From positions 1-40,617 of the forward strand of contig JAFAFA010000057.1 in NCBI GenBank assembly GCA_023423695.1: a DNA stretch of 40,617 nucleotides, given 5' to 3'. Each line of letters opens with the position of its first letter. The stretch's first letter is position 1. This document shows, piece by piece, positions 15,043 through 23,197 of this stretch. Position numbers and translations under genes: made by a program. The notes under the pieces were generated by a model. That model saw only the letters and a program-made list of their open reading frames with translations. It searched no databases and was not told the origin of the DNA. Origin of the DNA: Pseudomonadota bacterium. GTDB taxonomy: Bacteria > Pseudomonadota > Alphaproteobacteria > Azospirillales > Azospirillaceae.

Positions 15043-16728
15043 AAAGCTAAAATGTCAGTCCAGCGCAACATAGAAGTGTCAGTCTTCGGTCGTGTTTTCG
15101 ACGGCTGGGAGGCTGGCGATGGGCTGGATCACGATGAGCGAACGGGATTTGCAACGGGTCGAGGTTCTCGGCGACGTGCTGAGCGGTCGGCGCGGGGTCG
15201 GATCGGCGGCGTCGGTTCTGGGTTTGAGCGAGCGGCAGGTGTGGCGGCTGTTGGCGCGCTACAAGGCTGGCGGCGGCGGCGCCCTGGCTCACCGGGGGCG
15301 CGGCCGGCCGTCGAACCGGCGGCTTGGCGATGAGGTGCGGGAGCGCGCGCTGGAGCTGGTCCGCAGCCGGTATGGCGATTTCGGCCCAACCCTGGCGGCG
15401 GAGATGCTGCGGGACAAGCATGGGCTGACGGTCTCGCGCGAGACGTTGCGCCAGTGGATGGCGGCGGCTGGCTTGTGGCTGCCGCGTCGGCAACGCCGGC
15501 AGTTCCACCCTCCCCGGCTGCGCCGCGAGCGGGTCGGCGAGTTGATCCAGATCGACGGCAGCGAGCACCGTTGGTTCGAGGAACGCGCCGATCCCTGCAC
15601 GCTTCTGGTGTTCATCGACGATGCGACGGGCCGGCTGATGCAGCTTCGTTTCGCCCGGTCGGAGAGCGCCTTTTCCTACTTCGAGGCGCTGGAAGGCTAT
15701 CTGAACCGCCATGGCCGGCCGCTGGCCTTCTACTCGGACAAAGCCACGGTGTTTCGGGTTCCCCAGCGCGAGGCGAAGGGAGGCCAGGGCATGACGCAGT
15801 TCGGCCGGGCCTTGGCGGAACTGAACATCGAGATCCTGTGTGCCAACTCCAGCCAGGCGAAGGGGCGGGTCGAGCGGGTGAACCGGACGCTGCAGGACCG
15901 GCTGGTGAAGGAGTTGCGGCTGGCCGGCGTCACCGGCATCGAGGCGGGCAACGCCTTCCTGCCCGGCTTCGTCGAGCGCTTCAACGCCCGCTTTGCCCGT
16001 GCCGCTGCCCGGCCGGACGATCTGCATCGGCCGCTGACCCTTGCGCCGGATCGGCTGCGCCAGGTTCTGTGCTGGCGCGAACAGCGCCATGTCGGGCAGC
16101 AGTTGACGCTGTCCTACGAACGCAAGCGGATCATGCTGGAGGAGACCGAACTGACGCGGGGACTGGTTGGCCGGTATGTCGACACCTATGCCTTCGCCGA
16201 TGGCCGTCTGGAGGTGCAGTGGCAGGGGGTGGCGCTGCCGTATCGGGCCTTCGACAAGGATCAGCGGGTCAGCCAAGCCGACATCGTGGAGAACAAGCGG
16301 CTGAGTGCGGTGCTGGCCCAGGTGAAGGAGATGCAGGAGAGCCGGCCGCCCCCTCGGGTGAAGACCAACAGCGAGAAGATCGGCTACCGCAGGACGGGGC
16401 GGCGCAAGCGGGACGGCGGACTGGCCGAAGGTGCCTGCACGGCCGACTGACCGCAGCGGTTTGCGCTCTATCCGTGAGACCTTGGTGCGGCCGGCATCCC
16501 TGGCGGCAGGATGATGGCTCGGCGATCGCCGCCGCCGTCAAGCCCTGCGCCTGCGGCGCACCGCACAGCGGCTCCGGGGCTTGACCGCGCCGCCGAGCCG
16601 AACCCCAATGCATCCATGCCAGACAGGCCGAAAAAGGCCGGCCACACCGCCAAGTGGCCAGGACACAGCCTCCCCCGCTGACACTCCTACTTTGCGCCAA
16701 ATCCTGACACTTCTAAACGGTCGCAACA
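15043..16728 (+). mobile_element. ISNCY-family (IS1202-like) insertion sequence, copy 1
   Basis: About 1.69 kb element with one transposase gene. Ends: TGTCAG (15053) and GAAGTGTCAG nearby on the left; on the right, in reverse complement, GAAGTGTCAG, GCGCAAAGTAGGAGTGTCAG. Each end therefore has two TGTCAG boxes separated by a GCGCAA core. The limits are set by the 14-base flanking duplication. Some 280 bases follow the transposase stop and contain GTCAAGCCC (16537-16545) and GGGCTTGAC (16577-16585), an inverted repeat conserved in copy 2. The element is inserted within the left tip of an IS30-like element. Confidence 0.85.
15119..16450 (+). CDS. ISNCY-family transposase, copy 1
   Basis: DDE transposase of 443 aa that moves ISNCY copy 1. 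An N-terminal helix-turn-helix region (VLSGRRGVGSAASVLGLSER, VWRLLARYKAGG) precedes the rve-type catalytic core: LIQIDGSEHRWFEERADPCT with LLVFIDDATGRL, then FYSDKATVFRV, and SSQAKGRVERVNRTLQDRLV with the final Glu. I start it at ATG 15119 with GGGAGG 6 bases upstream; the copy-2 protein starts at the same point and has the same length. The frame is intact, so the gene may be active. Confidence 0.92.
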   Translation: MGWITMSERDLQRVEVLGDVLSGRRGVGSAASVLGLSERQVWRLLARYKAGGGGALAHRGRGRPSNRRLGDEVRERALELVRSRYGDFGPTLAAEMLRDKHGLTVSRETLRQWMAAAGLWLPRRQRRQFHPPRLRRERVGELIQIDGSEHRWFEERADPCTLLVFIDDATGRLMQLRFARSESAFSYFEALEGYLNRHGRPLAFYSDKATVFRVPQREAKGGQGMTQFGRALAELNIEILCANSSQAKGRVERVNRTLQDRLVKELRLAGVTGIEAGNAFLPGFVERFNARFARAAARPDDLHRPLTLAPDRLRQVLCWREQRHVGQQLTLSYERKRIMLEETELTRGLVGRYVDTYAFADGRLEVQWQGVALPYRAFDKDQRVSQADIVENKRLSAVLAQVKEMQESRPPPRVKTNSEKIGYRRTGRRKRDGGLAEGACTAD

Positions 16729-16742
16729 TCGTGTGTAGGCGC
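16729..16742 (+). repeat. Target-site duplication, right copy (ISNCY copy 1)
   Basis: Second copy of TCGTGTGTAGGCGC. From 16734 it is also the left tip (TGTAGGCGC) of the IS30-family element, so copy 1 was inserted into that tip after the IS30 element had arrived. Confidence 0.75.
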
Positions 16743-16806
16743 GGTAGGTTCTATTCTGAAGTGCAACTTTCCTGTAATGACAGGGCTTTACGGGTCGTGA
16801 GCGCTG

Positions 16807-17820
16807 ATGGGTGAGCATTGTTCGCAGATCGATTTCGCCGAGCGCCGCCGCATCCAGGACATGCGCGATGCCAAGCTGCCGGTGACGGCGATCGCCGAGG
16901 CTTTGGGCCCTCACCGGTCGACCATCCACCGGGAGATCCGGCGCAACTTCTATCACGACCCGTTTCGAGATCGCTGGGGCAAAGAGTACAAGGGCTACTT
17001 CTGCACCAGCGCCCAGAAGTATGCCCGGGATCGACGCTCTCGGCGTAGATTGAAACTGACGCTCAAGCCGATTCCGCGCGACCACGTGATCTCCAGGTTG
17101 CGGGAGGGATGGTCGCCACAACAGATTGCTGGCCGCCTCAAACTGGATGCTTCTGATGGCGCGACAGTGTCGCACGAGACGATTTACCGCTTCATCTACG
17201 GTCCAGAAGGCCGAACCCTTAATCTCTATGCGCTTTTGGCCGTCGCCCGGCGTCGGCGTCGCAAACGCATGGGGCGCAAACCACGTAGCAGTCCGATCCC
17301 CGCCGAGCGCTCGATCGCCAATCGTCCGGCCGAAGTGGAGACCCGGCAGAGTTTCGGGCACTGGGAGTGTGACTTGGTGATCTTCAGCTCTCAGTTCGAC
17401 AAATCCAACATCACGTCACTTCAGGAACGTCAGAGCCGATACCACATCCTCATTGCCAATGAGGATCGCCGCTCAGCCGAGGTGATCAGCCGCATCGCAA
17501 CGGTGCTTGGCAAATTTCCAGATCATGCCTGCCGGACCATTACTTTTGACCGGGGAACGGAGCTCCTGTCCTACAAGAGCCTATCCTTGGACAGCTACTT
17601 CTGCAATCCGCACAGCCCCTGGCAAAAAGGTGGCGTTAAGAATGCCAAGGGACGTTTGCGGCGATATTTGCCTCTGGGTATCGCTGTAGCGGAGCGCAAT
17701 AGCGCAGCACTTTCCGCCCTCGCGAAGCGGCTTAACGATATGCCACGCCGCTGCCTTGACTACAGGACGCCAGCCGAAGTCTTCGCGGCCAATTTGGCGG
17801 CTTCGAAGGGCGGGCGGTAG
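16807..17820 (+). CDS. IS30-family transposase with damaged DDE triad
   Basis: Protein of 337 aa with the IS30 layout: N-terminal HTH (IAEALGPHRSTIHREIRRN, 29-47), a second element EGWSPQQIAGRLKLD (100-114) with VSHETIYRFIY, then the catalytic core. Asp189 (GHWECDL) and Asp248 (FDRGTEL) are present. The third residue, normally Glu in a VENTNGRLRRYLP-type motif, is Lys278 (GGVKNAKGRLRRYLP), and the stretch between the second Asp and this position is about four residues shorter than usual. The protein is probably catalytically dead although its frame is open. The start ATG 16807 is the most upstream sensible start; no strong RBS is visible. Confidence 0.88.
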   Translation: MGEHCSQIDFAERRRIQDMRDAKLPVTAIAEALGPHRSTIHREIRRNFYHDPFRDRWGKEYKGYFCTSAQKYARDRRSRRRLKLTLKPIPRDHVISRLREGWSPQQIAGRLKLDASDGATVSHETIYRFIYGPEGRTLNLYALLAVARRRRRKRMGRKPRSSPIPAERSIANRPAEVETRQSFGHWECDLVIFSSQFDKSNITSLQERQSRYHILIANEDRRSAEVISRIATVLGKFPDHACRTITFDRGTELLSYKSLSLDSYFCNPHSPWQKGGVKNAKGRLRRYLPLGIAVAERNSAALSALAKRLNDMPRRCLDYRTPAEVFAANLAASKGGR

Positions 17821-17883
17821 ACACCAGCAACCGCCCGACGGCGTAAGAGGTTGAGGAGCCAGCAGGCCTCCCCTGCCCCGCCG

Positions 17884-17964
17884 CTCGCACCGGTGGGTCC
17901 ATAGGCTTGATCCGCCATCGCGATGGAGGAGCGCGGATCAAGCCTATGGACTACCGGTACGAGC
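17884..17964. repeat. Long near-perfect inverted repeat in the IS30 tail
   Basis: CCATAGGCTTGATCCGC (17899-17915) is repeated exactly in reverse complement at 17933-17949. With few mismatches and one indel the arms extend to about 32 bases (17884-17915 and 17933-17964) around a 17-base spacer. It is not part of either ISNCY copy. It may be a remnant of two ends of another element, or a structure within the IS30 tail. A small GCCGCT-AAAA-AGCGGC hairpin follows at 17982-17997. Confidence 0.85.
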
Positions 17965-18054
17965 TCTCTTTTCCCGACAAGGCCGCTAAAAAGCGGCTCG
18001 CCTGATCAGCGAAAGTTTGTTGTCGCACTTCAGCTTGATTCCGCGCGCAATGTC

Positions 18055-19729
18055 AAAATGTCAGTCCCTCGCAACATAGAACTGTCAGTCTTCCGTCGGG
18101 TTTGCAACGGCTGGGAGGCTGGCGATGGGCTGGATAACGATGAGCGAACGGGACTTGCAACGTGTGGAGGTTCTTGGCGACGTGCCGAGCGGTCGCCGCG
18201 GGGTCGGATCGGCGGCGTCGGTTCTTGGTTTGAGCGAGCGGCAGGTGTGGCGGCTTCTGGCGCGCTACAAGGCCGGTGGCGGCGGTGCTCTGGTTCACCG
18301 CGGGCGCGGCCGTCGGTCGAACCGGCGGTTTGGCGATGTTGTGCGTGAGCGCGCGCTGGAGCTTGTCCGCAGCCGCTATGGCGATTTCGGCCCGACCCTG
18401 GCGGCGGAAATGCTGCGGGACCAGCATGGGCTGACGGTGTCGCGCGAGAAGTTGCGCCAGTGGATGGCGGCGGCTGGTCTTTGGCTGTCGCGCCGGCAGC
18501 GCCGGCAGTTCCACCCTCCCCGGCTGCGCCGCGAGCGGTTGGGCGAGTTGATCCAGATCGACGGCAGCGAGCACCGCTGGTTCGAGGATCGCGCCGATCC
18601 CTGCACGCTTCCGGTGTTCATCGACGATGCGACAGGCCGGCTGATGCAGCTTCGCTTCGCCCGGTCGGAGAGCGCCTTTTCCTACTTCGAGGCGCTGGAG
18701 GGCTATCTGAACAGCCATGGCCGGCCGCTGGCCCTCTACTCGGACAAATACTCGGTGTTTCGGGTTTCGCAACGCGAGGCGAAGGGTGGCAAGGGCATGA
18801 CGCAGTTCGGCCGGGCCTTGGCGGAATTGAACATCGAGATCCTGTGTGCCAACTCCAGCCAGGCCAAAGGGCGGGTCGAGCGGGTGAACCGGACGCTGCA
18901 GGACCGGCTGGTGAAGGAGTTGCGGCTGGCCGGCATCACCGGCATCGAGGCGGGCAACGCCTTCCTGCCCGGCTTCGTCGAGCGCTTCAACGCCCGCTTT
19001 GCCCTTCCCCCGGCCCGGTCGGGCGATCTGCACCGGCCGCTGAACCTCGCGCCGGATCGGCTGCGCCAAGTGCTGTGCTGGCGTGAACAGCGCCATGTCG
19101 GGCAGCAGCTGACGCTGTCCTACGAGCGCAAGCTGATCATGCTGGAGGAAGCTGAGCTGACGCGGGGGCTGGTTGGCCAGTATGTCGACACCTACGCCTT
19201 CACCGACGGCCGTTTGGAGGTGCGATGGCAGGGGGTGGCCTTGTCGTATCGGGCCTTCGACAAGGACCAGCGGGTCAGCCAAGCCGACATCGTGGAGAAC
19301 AAGCGGCTGAGTGCGGCGTTGGCCCAGGTGAAGGAGATGCAGGAGAGCCGGCCGCCGCCCCGGGTGAAGACCAACAGCGAAAAGACCGGCTACCGCAAGA
19401 CGGGGCGGCGCAAGTCGAGCTGCGGACCGGCTGAAGGTGCCTGTGCGGCTGATTGACCGCAGGCGCTTGCCTCTATCCTGGAAGACTCAGTGTGGCCGGC
19501 ATGTCTGACATGCAGGATGATGGCTCGGCGATCGTCGCCACCGTCAAGCCCTGCGCCCGCGCCGCACAGCGGCTCCGGGGCTTGACCGCGCTGCCGAGCC
19601 GAACCCAAACGCAGCCATGCCAGAGATGCCGAAGAAGGCCGGTCGCCCCGACACACCGTCAAGCCGAAGCCTGACCCACTGACACTCTTACTTTGCGCAA
19701 TCCACTGACACTTCTAAACGGTCGCAGCA
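18055..19729 (+). mobile_element. ISNCY-family (IS1202-like) insertion sequence, copy 2
   Basis: About 1.68 kb, the same layout as copy 1 with many scattered base differences. Left end AAAATGTCAGTCC, right end in reverse complement GAAGTGTCAGTGG and GCGCAAAGTAAGAGTGTCAG. The conserved inverted repeat after the transposase gene is at 19543-19551 and 19578-19586. No matching flanking duplication is visible. The left side abuts the IS30 right end, and the right side lies 5 bases from an IS30-like tip relic, the same geometry as copy 1. Confidence 0.82.
18125..19456 (+). CDS. ISNCY-family transposase, copy 2
   Basis: DDE transposase of 443 aa, closely similar to the copy-1 protein along its full length with scattered substitutions (for example KLRQW for TLRQW and YSDKYSVFRV for YSDKATVFRV). 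HTH, LIQIDGSEHRWFEDRADPCT and SSQAKGRVERVNRTLQ are all kept. The start ATG 18125 has GGGAGG 6 bases ahead. The frame is open. The divergence from copy 1 indicates separate arrivals or an old duplication, not a recent local copy. Confidence 0.92.
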   Translation: MGWITMSERDLQRVEVLGDVPSGRRGVGSAASVLGLSERQVWRLLARYKAGGGGALVHRGRGRRSNRRFGDVVRERALELVRSRYGDFGPTLAAEMLRDQHGLTVSREKLRQWMAAAGLWLSRRQRRQFHPPRLRRERLGELIQIDGSEHRWFEDRADPCTLPVFIDDATGRLMQLRFARSESAFSYFEALEGYLNSHGRPLALYSDKYSVFRVSQREAKGGKGMTQFGRALAELNIEILCANSSQAKGRVERVNRTLQDRLVKELRLAGITGIEAGNAFLPGFVERFNARFALPPARSGDLHRPLNLAPDRLRQVLCWREQRHVGQQLTLSYERKLIMLEEAELTRGLVGQYVDTYAFTDGRLEVRWQGVALSYRAFDKDQRVSQADIVENKRLSAALAQVKEMQESRPPPRVKTNSEKTGYRKTGRRKSSCGPAEGACAAD

Positions 19730-19734
19730 GTGAA

Positions 19735-19797
19735 TGTAAGCGGGGAAGATTCTGTCCTGAAGCGCAATTGTTAGGGCAGTACAAGGGCTTACCGGGC
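19735..19797 (+). mobile_element. Relic of an IS30-like left end
   Basis: TGTAAGCGGGGAAGATTCTG onward matches the left end of the neighbouring IS30-family element at about 29 of 38 positions, and similarity continues to a GGGCTTACCGGG/GGGCTTTACGGG stretch. No transposase follows. It lies 5 bases after the right end of ISNCY copy 2. Confidence 0.55.
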
Positions 19798-19825
19798 GAA
19801 GGGGCACGACTCAGGGCGTCGTTAG

Positions 19826-19900
19826 TTCAGCGAGCGCGCCGTCGGCATGAAGGCCACCAAAGCCCGAGGCAAACACCTGGGGCATCCGCCGATCCGCTGA
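19826..19900 (+). pseudogene. C-terminal relic of a serine recombinase (resolvase/invertase)
   Basis: A 24-codon fragment, FSERAVGMKATKARGKHLGH followed by PPIR and a stop. It matches the end of the catalytic domain and linker of Hin/resolvase-type serine recombinases (typically ERTRAGMAAARARGKHLGRP). A stop codon lies just upstream in frame and the DNA-binding domain is missing. It is the remains of an earlier mobile element. Short, so only moderately certain. Confidence 0.5.
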
Positions 19901-20184
19901 GCGGTGGTGGTTGAAAATGAGGTATTATCGTCCGTCCTATGGCGTGACCCCTCGTAGCGGAAATCGGGGCTCAGCGTCGTACTATCCCATACCCCGCCAC
20001 CGTCGGCCCAGACAACGACGTGGGCAACAAGTTGACCCTGCAACCGCTGCAACAGAACGGGGTATGTCCCAGGACAAGGGGAGCAGCCACAACAGACAAA
20101 ATTACCAATTGACGGCAAGTGAGGAAAGACCGGCGTCACATAGAGACGCCGGTCTTTCCACCCCGTGGAACTGGGGCTGTCCGG
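19901..20184. other. Gap with a strong hairpin, no gene seen
   Basis: About 285 bases without a recognisable gene between the recombinase relic and the hydrolase gene. The only clear structure is the 15-bp stem at 20123-20159. Confidence 0.55.
20123..20159 (-). terminator. Hairpin terminator behind the secreted hydrolase gene
   Basis: GGAAAGACCGGCGTC (20123-20137) pairs perfectly with 20145-20159 around a 7-base loop, 26 bases past the hydrolase stop. The outer stem is A/U-rich, but no long U-run follows, so it may act as a processing or stabilising 3' end as well. Confidence 0.65.
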
Positions 20185-21141
20185 TTACGAGGCCGCGTCC
20201 TGGAAGAAGCTGACGACCTCATGCTGGAACAGGAGGTGTCCCTTTTGCAGCTGCATCATGTGGCCGGCATCGGGGATGATCACATATTTCTTCTGCGGGT
20301 TCGGCAACTGCGCGAAGAAAGGTAGCAGGCCGTCAGTGTCGGCGACATCGTCGTACTGTCCATGGATGATCATGGTGGGTACGGAAATGAAGCGTGGATT
20401 GACCAGCGGCAGCGAAGTGGCCAAGTCGAGCTGGGGGCCTGTCGGGCTTCTAGGCTCGGCCTTAACGGCAGCCTTGGCGAAGGCGTCAAGGGTCTCGGGT
20501 TCGGTCACCTCCGCCGGGGCCAGCGACGTGAACCGCGTCTTCCAGCCCGCCTCCGGGATCGCAATGTACGGGTTCTGCTGGAAGAAGTCGATGCGGGCGC
20601 GACGTTTGGCGATATCCGGACTGTTCGCGTGCATCTGCGCGAAGCTGATGTACTTCTCCACCTTGTCTGGATTGTCCATGACGTACATCCCTGCATACTG
20701 CGTCCCCCAGGACCAGCCGAGAAGATCCAGCTTGGGCGCGCCGCGCAGCTTGAGCACATAGTCGATGGCGGCCTTCAGGTCATCCTTGGCCTGCGCCGTC
20801 GTCATGTGCTTCTCGGGGTGGGTGGAGCGCCCAAAGCCGCGGGTATCGAGTGCAAAGACGTCGAATCCCTCCTGCGCCAGCCGATCCATCAGGCTGTAGG
20901 AGGGTTTGCCGGGGACCTGGAGGTCGAAGCTCTCGCGCCCGGCCGTGGCCGATCCGTGCGCCAGCATGACGATCTTCTTGTTCTTGGGAGTGTCCGCGTA
21001 TTTCTCCCAGACGTAGATTTTTACACCCTCCGTTTCGACCCAGTGCTCGGCCGCGGTGATCTTTTCGGTGCCAGCTGAAGCGACCGAGCAGGTCACCGCA
21101 GAAAAGGCGATGCCGAGCGCAAGGATGAGTGCGCGTTTCAT
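20185..21141 (-). CDS. Secreted alpha/beta hydrolase
   Basis: Protein of 318 aa with a Sec signal peptide (MKRALILALGIAFSAVTCSV, cleavage near ASA-GT at about 23), so it acts in the periplasm or outside. The alpha/beta-hydrolase fold is clear: oxyanion region MLAHGSATAGRESFD, nucleophile Ser144 in GWSWGTQ, an acid in IIHGQYDDVADTDG and the catalytic His in PDAGHMMQLQKG. The GWSWG elbow is found in lysophospholipase-like and epoxide-hydrolase-like proteins; the substrate is not evident. It lies 72 bases after the chemoreceptor gene on the same strand and could share its transcript. Confidence 0.88.
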   Translation of the reverse strand: MKRALILALGIAFSAVTCSVASAGTEKITAAEHWVETEGVKIYVWEKYADTPKNKKIVMLAHGSATAGRESFDLQVPGKPSYSLMDRLAQEGFDVFALDTRGFGRSTHPEKHMTTAQAKDDLKAAIDYVLKLRGAPKLDLLGWSWGTQYAGMYVMDNPDKVEKYISFAQMHANSPDIAKRRARIDFFQQNPYIAIPEAGWKTRFTSLAPAEVTEPETLDAFAKAAVKAEPRSPTGPQLDLATSLPLVNPRFISVPTMIIHGQYDDVADTDGLLPFFAQLPNPQKKYVIIPDAGHMMQLQKGHLLFQHEVVSFFQDAAS

Positions 21142-21213
21142 GGTTTCGTTCCGATTGGTGTTTTCTGGATGGTGGGAAAGCGATGCGTGGAGCGTCCGCC
21201 GGCTGCGTGGCGG

Positions 21214-22902
21214 TTACGCCGCCCGGACGCTGGTGATGAAGCTGGTGACCTCGTGCCGCAACCGATCGGCTTCCAGCGCCAGGCTCTCCGAAGCGCCGAG
21301 CATTTGGCTCGCCGCCGCACCGGTGCTCGTCGCCGCCCGGTTGACACCGACGATGTTGGTGGAGACCTCCTCGGTTCCCTTGGCGGCCTGGACAACATTG
21401 CTGGCGATGTTCTGGGTCGCCGCGTTCTGTTCTTCGATGGCCGAAGCGATGGTGGTGGCGATCTCGTTCATCTGGCTAATGGTCTTGCCGATGGCTTCGA
21501 TCGCGTCCTGCGCACCACCGGTGGCGGCCTGGATTTCAACGACCTTGCCCTGGATCTCCTCGGTGGCCCGCGCGGTCTGGGTGGCCAGCGCCTTCACCTC
21601 ACTGGCGACCACGGCGAAGCCCTTGCCGGCTTCGCCAGCACGGGCGGCCTCGATGGTGGCGTTCAGAGCGAGCAGGTTGGTCTGCCCGGCGATGGAGTTG
21701 ATCAGTTCCACCACTTGCCCGATCTGATGAGCGGCCGCCACCAGGCTCTTGATGGTCGCACTGGTGCGCTCCGCCTCCTGCACCGCCTGACCGGAGATCT
21801 GGGTCGAGGCCGTTACTTGGCGGCCGATCTCCGCGATGGATGCGGACAACTCCTCGGTCGCCGCGGACACCGTCTGGACGTTGGCCGATGCCTGTTCGGA
21901 GGCAGCCGACACCGCGGCGATCTGTTGCACGCTGTGCGCCGCCGCGGACGACAGGGATGTGGCCGAGCTTTGCATCTCCGTCGCGGCCGTAGCCACCGTG
22001 TCGACGATGCCCTGCACACTGCCCTCGAAGCTGGCAGCGAGCGTCAGCATCGACCGGCGCTTGTCCTCCTCGGCCCAGCGGGCGTGCTCGGCCTGCTCAG
22101 CCTCCAGGCGCTCCTTGGCTTGCGCATTCTCCTTGAAGATCTGGATAGCCTTGCCCATCGCGCCAATCTCGTCGGGCCGTTCCGCTTCTGGGAAGGTGAC
22201 CGACAGGTCGCCGCTGGCCAGGACGTGCATCTTCCGCCCCAAGCGGGTGATGGTGGTGCTGACGCTCTGGCCGACGAAGGCGATGAGGGCGATGGCGGGC
22301 AGCGCAAGGACAGCAACGACCGCCAGCAGCATCCAAAGCTGGCTCAGGAAGGCGGCCTTCAGGTCGTTGATGGTCACGCCGGTGCTGATGAAGATCTTCC
22401 AGGGCTGGAAGCCCTTGACGTAGGAGAGCTTCTCCTCGGTCTCGTTGGAACCGGAGTTGTTGACGAACCAAGGGTACAGGTACGTGCCCTCGCCCTGCTT
22501 GGCGATCGCCACCATGTTCGGCAGGATCGGGACGCCCCTGGCGTCCTTCAGTCCGGACGCATCCTTCCCCATCACCTTGGGGTTAGGATGGGCGAAGCCG
22601 TAGTTGTCATAGGTGTAAGAAAAGAGATAGCCGCCGTCCTGGTACTTCAGGGCTAGGAGCATATCCTTGAAGCGGGCCTGCGCTTCCTCGCGCGTTAACC
22701 TGCCGGCAAGTGCATCAGCTTCAAGCTTTTCAGCTATGCTTTGACCCACGTCCACCAGAGCCTTCAGGCTGGCGACCCGATCTTGATACATACGCTGCTG
22801 GTTCAGGTAGAGGCCGGCACCGGCAATCGCAAGCGACGCGATGCTGGCCACCACGACAAGCCCATAGAGCTTCGCGCGGATCGACAGACGAACGAGAGTC
22901 AT
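21214..22902 (-). CDS. Methyl-accepting chemotaxis protein with single Cache sensor
   Basis: Inner-membrane chemoreceptor of 562 aa. TM1 (about 12-31) is followed by a periplasmic sCache_2-type sensor (about 35-190; YQDGGYLFSYTYDNYGFAHP and PWKIFISTGVTINDLK), TM2 (about 193-215), HAMP and a long cytoplasmic signalling domain. The conserved hairpin tip is present (QTNLLALNATIEAARAGEAG, GKGFAVVASEVKALA). sCache_2 receptors commonly sense small organic acids, which would fit a catabolic neighbourhood, but the ligand is unknown. ATG 22902 has no strong RBS; a hairpin at 22920-22953 lies just upstream in the leader. Confidence 0.93.
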   Translation of the reverse strand: MTLVRLSIRAKLYGLVVVASIASLAIAGAGLYLNQQRMYQDRVASLKALVDVGQSIAEKLEADALAGRLTREEAQARFKDMLLALKYQDGGYLFSYTYDNYGFAHPNPKVMGKDASGLKDARGVPILPNMVAIAKQGEGTYLYPWFVNNSGSNETEEKLSYVKGFQPWKIFISTGVTINDLKAAFLSQLWMLLAVVAVLALPAIALIAFVGQSVSTTITRLGRKMHVLASGDLSVTFPEAERPDEIGAMGKAIQIFKENAQAKERLEAEQAEHARWAEEDKRRSMLTLAASFEGSVQGIVDTVATAATEMQSSATSLSSAAAHSVQQIAAVSAASEQASANVQTVSAATEELSASIAEIGRQVTASTQISGQAVQEAERTSATIKSLVAAAHQIGQVVELINSIAGQTNLLALNATIEAARAGEAGKGFAVVASEVKALATQTARATEEIQGKVVEIQAATGGAQDAIEAIGKTISQMNEIATTIASAIEEQNAATQNIASNVVQAAKGTEEVSTNIVGVNRAATSTGAAASQMLGASESLALEADRLRHEVTSFITSVRAA

Positions 22903-22919
22903 AGGGGTGCGCTAATTTA

Positions 22920-22953
22920 GTTACCGCGAAGGGTTGAGAAGCCCTTCGGTAAC
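22920..22953 (-). promoter_or_regulatory. Hairpin in the chemoreceptor leader
   Basis: GTTACC-GC-GAAGGG (22920-22933) pairs with CCCTTCGGTAAC (22942-22953), a 12-bp stem with a 2-base bulge, ending 17 bases before the ATG. It could limit ribosome access or end upstream transcription; the function is not shown by the sequence. Confidence 0.45.
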
Positions 22954-23197
22954 GACAATCCCTTAACAAAAGGTTGCGCAGGACGCCAATTCAGGGAGCA
23001 ATGCGCGTATCGTCGGGTGATGATGCTCCTGTGGAATTCATTTCCATTTTTGGGGCATCGGAGTGTTGGTGCACGGTGGCGAGCTGGACGGGGTGGCGGG
23101 GGCGAACACGTGGGGTAAAAGGGAGGCGCCGTTGTCCTGACCACCGCTCCCTCTATGCCCTTCAAGCACAATGCTGCCCGTCGCCACCGCATCCCTA

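Larger units (their letters stand above)
16734..18054 (+). mobile_element. IS30-family insertion sequence, probably inactive
   Basis: About 1.3 kb element. The left end TGTAGGCGCGGTAGG carries CTGAAGTGC further in, and the right end in reverse complement also has GCGCGG and CTGAAGTGC, giving weak terminal inverted repeats. It holds one transposase gene whose catalytic Glu is replaced. Behind the gene lies a 230-base tail with a long inverted repeat (17884-17964). It is bordered by ISNCY copies on both sides. The right boundary is approximate. Confidence 0.7.

Noticed and set aside
15043..19729. A composite transposon made of the two ISNCY copies carrying a cargo gene.
   Set aside because: The only content between them is the IS30-family element, and the outer flanks do not share a duplication.
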